A stretch of DNA of 64,000 nucleotides, from assembly GCF_024347495.1 (NCBI RefSeq), contig NZ_AP025490.1, positions 186,001 through 250,000 of the forward strand, given 5' to 3'. Numbering within the stretch: position 1 is the first letter of the stretch; each line of letters opens with the position of its first letter. Below are positions 55,902 through 64,000 of this stretch, in pieces. The notes under the pieces are model-generated. The model was given only the letters and a program-made list of their open reading frames with translations, searched no databases and was not told where the DNA came from. The stretch comes from Vibrio gallaecicus (GTDB taxonomy: Bacteria; Pseudomonadota; Gammaproteobacteria; Enterobacterales; Vibrionaceae). The translations under genes were made by a program, and so were the position numbers.

Positions 55902-56877
55902 GATTAAGTCTATTGGTGGGGAGCAAGAGCTTGTTGCTCCCCTACATTATGGCGTCACCAACTCGGGGCGTTCTTCACTACGCTGGGCTCTGGCTTCTTT
56001 AGATCTTTCAGGTAAAACAGTCCTGTTGCCTGATTTTCTTTGCGAAATCATCACTGACGTGTTGCAAGAGCAGCAGATAAAGACGATTACTTACGCTGTT
56101 GATAAAGATTTTTCTTTTTCTCTTTCTAAAGAAATGATAGAAGCGAGTGATGCGATTTACCTGATTCGATATTTTGGGATGAACACGACGGCACTTTGCC
56201 AGGCTATTAACGATGCTCAAAAGCCTTTGATCATCGATGACGTATTTGGGATTGAGCCACCCGTCATAGAGACACAACAGCCGTGGTGTTACTTTAATAG
56301 CTTGAGAAAAATATCGCCCATCGCGGATTACAGCCAGCTGATATCGAATCAGCCATTGGTGTCGATTCAGCCTGCGTTACTGCCTGAGTTCTCTCAGGTA
56401 AAGTACCAAGCGGAAAGCCTTAAGACCGACTCTCTTTTGCATGGCAGAGGAGAGGAAAAAGCGTATCTAACGCTTTTCAATCAGGGTGAATCGCTCCTCA
56501 ATAAAACCAAAGCGATTTGCCTACCAAGTGCGAAGAGCAGCGTATTAGCCAACGAGTTTTATCGTCAAGCAAGCCAGGAATGCGAGCGCAGATTGCAAAA
56601 CCTAGCGACCGCGAAAGTGATATTACCCGTTGAACTCTATGCGGATGCCCCGATAGAATTCCCAAGTTTTTTACCGATCTTTCTGCCTCAGAGAGATAAG
56701 GTAAGATGTGGATTAATGGCAAACCAAATCTTTTTAGCCGTTCACTGGCCAGAAGTGGAAGGGGTGCCAAATTCGCTCAGTGATTCCATCTTATCTCTCC
56801 CTCTTGACTCGTGTTATTCGTCAGAGGATATCGCCTTCGTATGCCATAAAATTCTGGAGTTGATGGATGACGCATGA
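55885..56877 (+). CDS. DegT-like PLP-fold protein of unknown role (block B gene 6)
   Basis: 330 residues. Shares GVTNSGRSSLRW, the IIDDVFG aspartates and FNSLRKIS (Lys-142) with the block A copy but only about half of its residues overall, including a distinct central region. Selection on those blocks suggests function. Confidence 0.6.
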   Translation: MTSASKIKSIGGEQELVAPLHYGVTNSGRSSLRWALASLDLSGKTVLLPDFLCEIITDVLQEQQIKTITYAVDKDFSFSLSKEMIEASDAIYLIRYFGMNTTALCQAINDAQKPLIIDDVFGIEPPVIETQQPWCYFNSLRKISPIADYSQLISNQPLVSIQPALLPEFSQVKYQAESLKTDSLLHGRGEEKAYLTLFNQGESLLNKTKAICLPSAKSSVLANEFYRQASQECERRLQNLATAKVILPVELYADAPIEFPSFLPIFLPQRDKVRCGLMANQIFLAVHWPEVEGVPNSLSDSILSLPLDSCYSSEDIAFVCHKILELMDDA

Positions 56878-57355
56878 ATTACAACTGTGTTTAGCGCAAG
56901 AAAGTGACTTTGAGGCATTTCTGGCTCTTAAGTCGGAGCCAGTGAACATCCTTTGGTCTGGATTTTCTACACCTCCAGTTAAAGAAAAGCTACAAGGACA
57001 TTTTGATAGCGCCTTAAATAGTCAAACGAGGGATATTTACCTGCTCAAGGAAGAAGGAAATACACTGGGTTATCTCTATATTGATCATTTTGATAAGACC
57101 CATGTGGCGGAATTTGCTTATGGGGTATCTAAGTATCATGCGGGAAGAGGGTTAGCAAAACGTATGATTGGTATGGGTTTACCGCTGTATGAAGACAAAT
57201 ACACGACCCAAATTGCTTGGATTGCAGGTACCAATATTGCGTCGATGAAATGCGCAGAGTCGTTAGGTTTTTTACGCAGTACAGAATTCGAATATCGACA
57301 GTTGGAACAATTTTCAGAACAAGTTAAGTTCTACAAATACTGTCGCCAAACATAA
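56867..57355 (+). CDS. GNAT acyltransferase (block B gene 7)
   Basis: 162 residues. Acetyl-CoA motif HAGRGLAKRMI, DIYLLK and YGVSKY shared with block A gene 7, other regions diverged. Eleven-base overlap with gene 6. Confidence 0.74.
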   Translation: MTHELQLCLAQESDFEAFLALKSEPVNILWSGFSTPPVKEKLQGHFDSALNSQTRDIYLLKEEGNTLGYLYIDHFDKTHVAEFAYGVSKYHAGRGLAKRMIGMGLPLYEDKYTTQIAWIAGTNIASMKCAESLGFLRSTEFEYRQLEQFSEQVKFYKYCRQT

Positions 57356-57367
57356 TAAGGCAGCGTT

Positions 57368-58414
57368 ATGAGCCATAATTGGAAAAAAATCTTAGTCTCC
57401 CCTTCAGAGACAATTCGTTCAGTTTTAAGGACTATCGATCAACAAGCTTTTAAGCTTGCCTTAGTCGTTGATCAAGAAGAGAAGTTACTTGGAACTGTAA
57501 GTGACGGTGATATTCGCAGGGCCATTTTGAGTGATGCTTCATTAGAAGATGAAGTGGCGACAGTGATGAATACCAACCCAGCCACGGCTGATATCAGCAT
57601 GACTCGTGAGAGCATTTTATCGCTGATGGAGAAGAAGGAGCTTCATGCGATCCCTGTTCTTAATAACCAAGTCGTTATTGGTTTAGAAACTCTGCATGGT
57701 TTGTTGCATAAGCCGCAATATGATAACCCTGTCTTTTTGATGGCGGGAGGGTTTGGTACACGTCTGAAACCTCTAACAGACAAATGTCCGAAACCGCTGT
57801 TGAGAGTAGGTGAACGACCAATTTTGGAAACAGTGATCCTGAGCTTTATCCGGTCAGGCTTTACCAACTTTTATATTTCGACACATTATTTGCCTGAAAT
57901 GATCCAAGACACGATTGGTGATGGCTCTCGATGGGGCGTGAAAGTTCAGTACATTCATGAAGATACTCCATTGGGAACGGGAGGAGCACTTGGATTACTG
58001 CCGAAGGGCTTACCTGATTTACCTGTGATTGTGATGAATGGAGACGTGTTGACAAAGATCAACTTTGAGGATGTGCTCGCCTTCCATAATAGCAAGCAAT
58101 CTAACGCCACTATGTGTGTACGAGAGTTTGAGTATCAGGTTCCTTTCGGGGTGGTTGAAGAAAGTGATTTTAAGATCACCGACATTGTGGAGAAACCAAC
58201 ATATCGTTTTCATGTTAACGCGGGCATTTATGTAATTAACAAGTCGCTGATTTCAAAGGTAAAAAAAGAGGAATACCTAGATATGCCGACTTTATTTGAG
58301 TCGCATATTGGAAATGATACCCATGTTTTCCCTTTCCACGAATATTGGTTGGATATAGGACGCATGGATGACTTTAAACGTGCACAAGTTGATATTTTGA
58401 CTTTAGGGCTATAA
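57368..58414 (+). CDS. CBS-domain sugar nucleotidyltransferase, PtmE-like (block B gene 8)
   Basis: 348 residues; CBS pair (LLGTVSDGDIRRAIL) and NTP-transferase (MAGGFGTRLKPLTDKCPKPLL, VMNGDVLTKINF). Same domain order as block A gene 8 and highly conserved in the catalytic part. Confidence 0.83.
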   Translation: MSHNWKKILVSPSETIRSVLRTIDQQAFKLALVVDQEEKLLGTVSDGDIRRAILSDASLEDEVATVMNTNPATADISMTRESILSLMEKKELHAIPVLNNQVVIGLETLHGLLHKPQYDNPVFLMAGGFGTRLKPLTDKCPKPLLRVGERPILETVILSFIRSGFTNFYISTHYLPEMIQDTIGDGSRWGVKVQYIHEDTPLGTGGALGLLPKGLPDLPVIVMNGDVLTKINFEDVLAFHNSKQSNATMCVREFEYQVPFGVVEESDFKITDIVEKPTYRFHVNAGIYVINKSLISKVKKEEYLDMPTLFESHIGNDTHVFPFHEYWLDIGRMDDFKRAQVDILTLGL

Positions 58415-58419
58415 CTCGA

Positions 58420-59121
58420 ATGAAAATACTAGCCATTGTACCTGCGCGAGGTGGAAGCAAGCGTCTACCAAAAAAAAACATCAAACGTTTACATGGTAAG
58501 CCATTGATCCAGTGGGCAATTGAGTCGGCATCAGACATTGCAGAAATCAGTCGCGTCATTGTCTCTACAGATTGTCCTGACATTGCGGATATTGCGACAC
58601 AAGCCGGGGCGGAAGTGCCATTTCTGCGTCCAGAAGAGTTAGCCAGTGATACCAGCTCTAGCACGGATGCGATTAAACATGCGTTGCGCTATTATGAAGC
58701 GCAAGGTGAGCACTTTGACTACGTGTTATTGCTTCAGCCAACCTCGCCTATTCGTAACGCACAGCATACTCGAGGGGCCATTGAGTTGTTGAAAGAGAAA
58801 CAAGCGGATGCTGTAGTGTCGGTGTGTGAGTGTAACCACTCACCATTGTGGTCCAATACGCTACCAGACGACCAGTCGATGGATGGTTTTATTCGACCTG
58901 AACTGAAAAATACTCGCAGTCAGGATTTGCCAGATTACTTTCGCCTAAACGGAGCCATATATATCACCAAGGTCTCGCGCTTCTTTGACGAGCATTCTTT
59001 ATTCTTGTCATCTAATATCTATGCTTATGTCATGGATGGAGAAAGCTCGGTTGATATTGATCATGAGCTCGATTTCTTGTTCGCAGAAACGATTTTGAAA
59101 TATAAGGACAGTTATGAATAA
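58420..59121 (+). CDS. CMP-nonulosonate synthetase (LegF/NeuA type, block B gene 9)
   Basis: 233 residues; IVPARGGSKRLPKKNIKRLHGKPLI, LLLQPTSPIRN and SSVDIDHELDFLFAE. Makes the CMP-donor for whichever transferase uses block B sugar. Eight-base overlap with gene 10. Confidence 0.88.
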   Translation: MKILAIVPARGGSKRLPKKNIKRLHGKPLIQWAIESASDIAEISRVIVSTDCPDIADIATQAGAEVPFLRPEELASDTSSSTDAIKHALRYYEAQGEHFDYVLLLQPTSPIRNAQHTRGAIELLKEKQADAVVSVCECNHSPLWSNTLPDDQSMDGFIRPELKNTRSQDLPDYFRLNGAIYITKVSRFFDEHSLFLSSNIYAYVMDGESSVDIDHELDFLFAETILKYKDSYE

Positions 59122-60076
59122 CGTATTAATTATCGGTGCTGGTCAATTGGGTAGTCGCCATTTACAGGGAGCGCTGGCAAGCAACAAAGCTTTAAACCTG
59201 ACAGTAGTGGACCCATCAGAAGCGTCACTTTCTATTGCGCGTGAGCGAGCAGGTCAGGTAGAGGTGGGCAATGAACAGAGTCAGGTGACTTATCAGACTG
59301 AACTGCCAAGCCATCAATCGTTCGATGTGTGCGTGATCGCGACTGCAGCGCAGGTTCGCGCCAACGTCACAAAATCTTTGTTGGCGACCAATACAGTCAC
59401 CCACATCATTTTCGAAAAAGTCCTGTTCCAAGCGCTAACAGATTACACCGAGATTGATGCGTTGCTTGAAAGCAGCAAAACCACTGGTTGGGTGAACTGC
59501 CCTCGTCGTGTTTTCCCAACGTACACCTCTTTGAAAGAGACGCTTTCGCAAGTTACGCCAATTCATATGGATGTATCAGGGCATGCTTGGGGTATGGCAT
59601 GTAACAGTATCCACTTCCTCGATGTGTTTGCGTACCTATCGGGTCATTCAGATCTGAAAGTGATCAAATCGCAGCTTGATGACACTTTGATTGAGAGTAA
59701 ACGTGCTGGCTTTTATGAAGTCACGGGTGAGATTGAGTTCAGTGCAGGCTCACATACAGTGCGTGTTCACAGTGGCACGGACACAACGCCTTCACTGGAG
59801 TTAGTTCTGACACAAGGCACGGACAAGCACATCGTGAATGAAGTGGGTGGAACATGGCAGCATATCAGCTCAGAAGAAACGGTGACGCACCCACACGCGC
59901 CGCTTTACCAAAGCCAGCTTACGGGTCCAAGTATCGATGCACTACTCGATGAAGGCCTGTGTGCATTAACCTCATATAAAGAATCGAGTGAGATCCACTC
60001 GCCTTATATTGAAGCCTTGTTACAGCACATGTCTAAAGTGCTAAAGCGGGACCTCGATATTTGCCCAATTACCTAA
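59114..60076 (+). CDS. Gfo/Idh/MocA-fold oxidoreductase, variant (block B gene 10)
   Basis: 320 residues; GAGQLGSRHL Rossmann start, EKV in place of EKP (FEKVLFQ), SIHFLDVFAYL as HxxD. Same oddity as in block A, so the altered motif is conserved and not an error. Confidence 0.66.
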   Translation: MNNVLIIGAGQLGSRHLQGALASNKALNLTVVDPSEASLSIARERAGQVEVGNEQSQVTYQTELPSHQSFDVCVIATAAQVRANVTKSLLATNTVTHIIFEKVLFQALTDYTEIDALLESSKTTGWVNCPRRVFPTYTSLKETLSQVTPIHMDVSGHAWGMACNSIHFLDVFAYLSGHSDLKVIKSQLDDTLIESKRAGFYEVTGEIEFSAGSHTVRVHSGTDTTPSLELVLTQGTDKHIVNEVGGTWQHISSEETVTHPHAPLYQSQLTGPSIDALLDEGLCALTSYKESSEIHSPYIEALLQHMSKVLKRDLDICPIT

Positions 60077-60090
60077 CGCAGGAGTAAGAC

Positions 60091-61035
60091 ATGATTTGGT
60101 TGGTAGGTGCAGGCTTAATGTCTGTGGACTATGCGAAAGTACTGGATGCACAGCAATGCGATTATCTTGTCATTGGTCGTGGTCAATCGTCAGCAGATGA
60201 GTTCACGGCAAAAACAGGAAAAGAAGCCATTGTCGGTGGTTTAACGCAATATGTAGCAAGCTCACCAGAAATCGCGACACATGCTATCGTGAGTGTGGGT
60301 GTTGCGCAGTTGTTTGAAACGACTAAGCAGTTGATCGAGTGTGGTGTAAAACAGGTCCTTGTTGAAAAACCAGGTGGAACGGCACTTAGTGAAATTGAGA
60401 CCTTGTCAAACTTGGCGGCAGAGCATGATGCTCATGTACATATTGCATACAACCGTCGTTTCTTCTCGTCGGTGCTGGCAGCGAAAAAACGTATTGCTGA
60501 AGAAGGTGGGGTTACGTCATTCAACTTTGAGCTGACTGAGTGGGCTCATGTGATTGAAAAAATTGACAAGCCGGAAGACGTTCTGAGTAAGTGGTTCCTT
60601 GCGAACTCAACACACGTTGCAGATCTTGCGTATTACCTTGGCGGCAGACCTTCAGAGTTAGTGAGCTTTGTGGAAGGACGCTTAAATTGGCATGAAGCGG
60701 GCTCTGTGTTTGCGGGCGCAGGGAAATCTGAATCAGGTGCACTCTTTAACTATGCTGCTAACTGGGAATCGGCTGGTCGCTGGTCGGTAGAAATGCTGAC
60801 GAAAGAAAACCGTTATGTTTTCCGTCCGATGGAAGCGTTGCAAGTTCAGAAGCGTGGAACTATTCCTTTGATTGCGGTGGAAATCGATGACAGCTTAGAC
60901 AAAGAGTTCAAACCAGGATTGTTTAAACAAGTTGAGACGTTTCTTCAGGGTATTAACGCAGAGCTGTGTAGCCTAGAAGAGCAACTATCGTTATTTTCTG
61001 TATATGAGAAAATGGCAGGGTATAAAAAGTTGTAA
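60091..61035 (+). CDS. Gfo/Idh/MocA-family oxidoreductase (block B gene 11)
   Basis: 314 residues; GAGLMSVDYAK (GxGxxS), VEKPGGTAL, HVADLAYYLGG. Last gene of block B. Confidence 0.68.
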   Translation: MIWLVGAGLMSVDYAKVLDAQQCDYLVIGRGQSSADEFTAKTGKEAIVGGLTQYVASSPEIATHAIVSVGVAQLFETTKQLIECGVKQVLVEKPGGTALSEIETLSNLAAEHDAHVHIAYNRRFFSSVLAAKKRIAEEGGVTSFNFELTEWAHVIEKIDKPEDVLSKWFLANSTHVADLAYYLGGRPSELVSFVEGRLNWHEAGSVFAGAGKSESGALFNYAANWESAGRWSVEMLTKENRYVFRPMEALQVQKRGTIPLIAVEIDDSLDKEFKPGLFKQVETFLQGINAELCSLEEQLSLFSVYEKMAGYKKL

Positions 61036-61043
61036 ATAACATA

Positions 61044-61736
61044 ATGAAGATTCTTTTTCTTACAGACTCATTGGGATACCCAAGAGTTGATGGATTTGAG
61101 ACATCAGCAAAAGATGTATGGACTTATAGTGTCAGAAATCATGTCAATAAAGAAGATTACAGCGTAGAATTTTATTTTGATATGAAACCATTTAGAGACA
61201 CAAGTTCATTACTGAGAGATGTTGACAATCATTGCAAGAGCTACAATCCAGACTTAATCATCCTTCAAGTTGGCATTGTAGACTGCTATCCGAGAGCGTT
61301 AAAAAGAATGGAACTCCAAGTCCTATCTAGGGTTCCATATATAAACAAATTAACAAAGAAAATAGTCAATTATTATTATAAGGATCTAGTTAAAAGAAGA
61401 GATATTGCATATGTTTCCATTGGAGATTATAGGAATAACTTAAGTGAGTTAAAATCCAAGTTTTCTGGTTCGCAATGGTTAGTAATACCTATAGCACCAA
61501 CATCAAATGAATATAAGAAAAAAAATCCTTTAATTGAAGAAAGGGTTAACTTATATAACTTGGTCCAAAAGGAGGTGTTTGGTAACGATTATAAAGACGA
61601 TGTATATATTGAATGCTGTTTAGATAAACTATTTCTTGAAGATAATCATCACTTATCTAGATATGGGCACAGTGTTGTTAGTAGAAAAATCATTGAATAT
61701 TTGAAAGATTTCAACACGAGCGATTATTTAAAGTGA
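61044..61736 (+). CDS. SGNH/GDSL-like hydrolase or acyl-transferase-type protein
   Basis: 230 residues, AT-rich. Candidate SGNH blocks: FLTDSLGYPR near the N-terminus (Ser-8 in DSLG), LQVGIVDCYPR in the position of block III (Asn/Asp), and DNHHLSRYGH with the catalytic Asp/His at the C-terminus. Next to wzx, such proteins may O-acetylate or deacetylate the polysaccharide; specificity is unknown. Overlaps the wzx start by four bases (GTGA). Confidence 0.65.
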   Translation: MKILFLTDSLGYPRVDGFETSAKDVWTYSVRNHVNKEDYSVEFYFDMKPFRDTSSLLRDVDNHCKSYNPDLIILQVGIVDCYPRALKRMELQVLSRVPYINKLTKKIVNYYYKDLVKRRDIAYVSIGDYRNNLSELKSKFSGSQWLVIPIAPTSNEYKKKNPLIEERVNLYNLVQKEVFGNDYKDDVYIECCLDKLFLEDNHHLSRYGHSVVSRKIIEYLKDFNTSDYLK

Positions 61737-63097
61737 ATAAAAATACTATTTTATATGGAGGAGCCACTGGGTTAGCTCAAATATTTTCATTTGTAGCACT
61801 TTTTGCATATACTTCAGAGTTAAAGCCTGATGTGTATGCCACTATTGCTATATTCGAAACGATGGTTCTACTTCTGCAATCTTGTATTAGTGGTGCAATT
61901 GATCGATCATCCCAGAGATTTTATTTAGATAAAGACCCTAATAAAGTTATCTCGACTTCAGCAACGATCGCTTTAGTAATATCAATCTCATTATTTCCCG
62001 TAATAATGCTTCTTAGTTATTACTTGGAAGTGATTGGAGAAGTTGAGATGTCAATATTATACTTCGTAGCAACAAGTTATGTATTACAAACAATAGTATT
62101 GGTTAAATATCAATTCTCAGAAAAGCCAATATGTTATTTTCTTGTGTCAGTTACAAAATCGCTTTCATTTTTGCTAAGTTCTGCATTTTTTTTATATACA
62201 CTTAATATGCAGGAAGGTGCGTTTCTTCGATCCAGTTTGGTGTCGGCATTTTTGTTATTTTCAATATCATTATGGATAACTAAGCCAAACCTTACAACGT
62301 TAAGAGATACCTCCTTTGTTAGAGATATGCTGCGGTATTCCTTGCCATTTGTACCAACTCTTTTAGCCTCTTGGATTATAACATGGTCGTCAAGGTTTTT
62401 TATGGTTGGGAGTATAGAGGCAAATGAAATAGGTGTTTTTTCGGCTGCACAAAAAGTTGCAATGGCGTTTTTTATTTTCACTCAGGCTATTACGTTAGTA
62501 GCAACCCCAATATTATTTAGGAAGCTAAAAGACGGCTATAAGGACGATGCAATAAATACTATGTTGGTGAATGTGAAGTTTTTAATTGTAGTATCTTTAT
62601 CACTAACATTCTTTTTGCCAGATATTCTTAATTTATTCATGGGTGAAGAGTATAGTGATATTCAAAAATATATAACATTGTTAATGTTTGTTAATTTCAT
62701 TTCAGCAGTATTAGGGGTGTCTAGCAGTATAGTGTTCAACTTTTATAAGCAAACAGCACTACAAATGAAGATATTCATATTTATATCTATAATAAGTGTA
62801 TCGTTGAACGCAGTGTTGATTTCTAAATATCAGATGGTTGGATTGATAATATCGATGATTATTCCTACTGTATTGCTATTTTTTATGCATTTTTATTTTC
62901 TTGATAAAAAAATAAAATTCACAGGATTTTCACTCAAGGTAATAAAGTTATGTGTGTTTTATACATTGGTGTTATTGATTGACTTCTATTTGGGGGTTAT
63001 TGACTTAAATATGACGGTGATGGTTGCGTGTGAATTGTTTGTTTTGTTTTTGGCCTTATTTATGGCTGTGAGAAGTTGGCGAGAAAGTGTATGTTAA
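61733..63097 (+). CDS. wzx: Oligosaccharide flippase, Wzx type
   Basis: 454 residues from GTG 61733. Many hydrophobic segments (about 12) with few charges, the usual Wzx character. Length and position between the nonulosonate block and a polymerase-like gene support this. Very A+T-rich, as usual for wzx. The N-terminal NTILYGGATGLAQIFSFVALF fits the family. Confidence 0.8.
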   Translation: MNKNTILYGGATGLAQIFSFVALFAYTSELKPDVYATIAIFETMVLLLQSCISGAIDRSSQRFYLDKDPNKVISTSATIALVISISLFPVIMLLSYYLEVIGEVEMSILYFVATSYVLQTIVLVKYQFSEKPICYFLVSVTKSLSFLLSSAFFLYTLNMQEGAFLRSSLVSAFLLFSISLWITKPNLTTLRDTSFVRDMLRYSLPFVPTLLASWIITWSSRFFMVGSIEANEIGVFSAAQKVAMAFFIFTQAITLVATPILFRKLKDGYKDDAINTMLVNVKFLIVVSLSLTFFLPDILNLFMGEEYSDIQKYITLLMFVNFISAVLGVSSSIVFNFYKQTALQMKIFIFISIISVSLNAVLISKYQMVGLIISMIIPTVLLFFMHFYFLDKKIKFTGFSLKVIKLCVFYTLVLLIDFYLGVIDLNMTVMVACELFVLFLALFMAVRSWRESVC

Positions 63098-64000
63098 ATA
63101 AGGTTTTTTTATTGTGTTGCTTTTTTCCATTTGTATCACCGTATCCTATAGAGAGTGATATCCAACCTCTTGCTGGGATTTTTGCATCACTGATAGTTGT
63201 AAAGGAAGTACTTTTTAAAAATAAAATTAATGCGATACTTCTTGTCGTCATTCTCACACCTATATTTTTGTTAGTATATAACAATCCATTTTCATCTGAT
63301 ATTACCATTGATTTGGGGAAACTTGTATCTCTAACCTTTGGTGCTTTTATAATCGTAGGCTTTTACTATTCTAAAGAATCGTTAACATCAGCTTTTTTCT
63401 TTAATGTAGTTACTTTCTATTTTGTATTTACCTTACTTCTTCTTTTGTTTACTGGACCGATGATTGAAATACAAAATCTAGTTATTAGAAATACTAATGC
63501 ATCGGACTTTACATATCGAGGTGTAACAACCTTAGTTACGGAGCCAGGACTGTTTGGAGGATTGTTAGTTTTCTTTCTGATTGTATGTGATTTTTTATAT
63601 GATAAGGGAGCAATGAATAATAAAACAAAGAGTATATCATATTTAATGATAATGTTTATGTTGTTAATGACAAAGTCGGGTACTGGCTATTTATATTTTA
63701 TACTTTTTATTGGGTTTAAGTATTTTTCTGGAAGTTATAAGTTAATATATAAAATATTGACATTATCCTTCATAGCTTTCGCTATTTGTTCCTTGATTTT
63801 TTTAGGGGATAAAATTGAACCAGGCTCGCTTGGTCGCGGAGTGGACATATTATTAAGAATTAGTAATCCAGCAACACTAATTGAGGGAGATTCTTCAATC
63901 TTAACTAGAGTTGTTGACTTCTATTTAGGGTTGGTATCCATTTTCCATTACCCATTTGGTGTGGGTAATAGCGCTACTTTGTTTGAATCTAAAAATTTGA
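63091..64000 (+). CDS. wzy: Wzy-like O-antigen/capsule polymerase, 5' part (truncated by window end)
   Basis: ATG 63091 opens a frame with no stop through the last base, at least 303 residues. It overlaps wzx by seven bases. The protein is hydrophobic with repeated membrane segments. A VTEPGLFGG segment resembles the TEPS/F segment common in Wzy polymerases, followed by KSGTGYLYF. The upstream wzx supports the call. Very A+T-rich. The 3' end and catalytic loops lie outside the window. Confidence 0.7.
   Translation, partial: MLNKVFLLCCFFPFVSPYPIESDIQPLAGIFASLIVVKEVLFKNKINAILLVVILTPIFLLVYNNPFSSDITIDLGKLVSLTFGAFIIVGFYYSKESLTSAFFFNVVTFYFVFTLLLLLFTGPMIEIQNLVIRNTNASDFTYRGVTTLVTEPGLFGGLLVFFLIVCDFLYDKGAMNNKTKSISYLMIMFMLLMTKSGTGYLYFILFIGFKYFSGSYKLIYKILTLSFIAFAICSLIFLGDKIEPGSLGRGVDILLRISNPATLIEGDSSILTRVVDFYLGLVSIFHYPFGVGNSATLFESKNL

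Larger units (their letters stand above)
50382..61035 (+). repeat. Block B: 11-gene nonulosonate pathway, paralogous to block A (17422-28073)
   Basis: Same eleven genes, order and strand as block A, beginning directly after wecC and ending before the SGNH/wzx/wzy genes. From about 51.6 to 61.0 kb the DNA looks more G+C-rich than block A (in an aligned 60-base stretch, 52261-52320 has 34 G/C and 19302-19361 has 29). Confidence 0.88.

Noticed and set aside
17422..61035. Recent tandem or segmental duplication or assembly artefact explaining blocks A and B
   Set aside because: Genes 2-11 differ in sequence and base composition between the blocks, and flanking genes are unrelated, so the copies are old or separately acquired.

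Overview
The window looks like a Vibrio chromosome (Gammaproteobacteria, Vibrionaceae; species not determinable by eye). Support comes from the conserved run rph-pyrE / lpxL-slmA-coaBC / radC-rpmB-rpmG / mutM / coaD, the LPS-core genes around waaA-waaF-lpxM-hldD, the yibN-secB-gpsA-cysE run, and a capsule-export locus. There are no rRNA, tRNA, CRISPR or insertion-sequence genes that I can see.

Layout. 1-10.2 kb: housekeeping (RNase PH 3' end, pyrE, lipid A acyltransferase, slmA, coaBC, radC, ribosomal L28/L33, mutM, an LTA-synthase-like membrane phosphotransferase, coaD). 10.2-16.2 kb: LPS inner-core genes (two GT9 heptosyltransferase-like proteins, a WaaE-like GT2, dgkA, the Kdo kinase kdkA, a PbgA/LapC-like protein). 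16.2-29.1 kb: an 11-gene nonulosonic (sialic/legionaminic-like) acid pathway (block A) flanked by two divergent DDG/PHR-type sialyltransferase-like genes. 29.1-33.5 kb: waaA-waaF-lpxM-hldD on the minus strand; the second sialyltransferase-like gene is the last gene of this operon. 33.8-38.9 kb: a TetR regulator, an EnvC-like protein, cysE, gpsA, secB and a rhodanese. 39.2-47.8 kb: gfcABCD-like genes, then wza-wzb-wzc behind an RfaH/ops (JUMPstart) element. 47.9-50.4 kb: wecB-wecC. 50.4-61.0 kb: a second, collinear 11-gene nonulosonic acid pathway (block B). 61.0-64.0 kb: an SGNH protein, a Wzx-like flippase and the start of a Wzy-like polymerase that runs off the window.

The most notable feature is two complete paralogous 11-gene nonulosonate pathways in direct orientation about 22 kb apart. 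One is embedded among LPS-core genes with its own candidate transferases. The other lies in the capsule/O-antigen locus. Each pairs a CapD/PseB-type (S-T-D-K) dehydratase with a LegC-type aminotransferase, a LegI/NeuB-type synthase, a NeuC/LegG-type 2-epimerase, a CBS-nucleotidyltransferase resembling PtmE and a CMP-sugar synthetase. Each also has four or five genes outside the textbook route: a FemAB-like acyltransferase, a degenerate DegT-like PLP protein, a second GNAT and two Gfo/Idh oxidoreductases. A plausible reading is that block A makes a CMP-nonulosonate for the LPS core and block B makes a related sugar for the surface polysaccharide. The unusual genes suggest a modified legionaminic-type sugar whose structure cannot be read from sequence alone.
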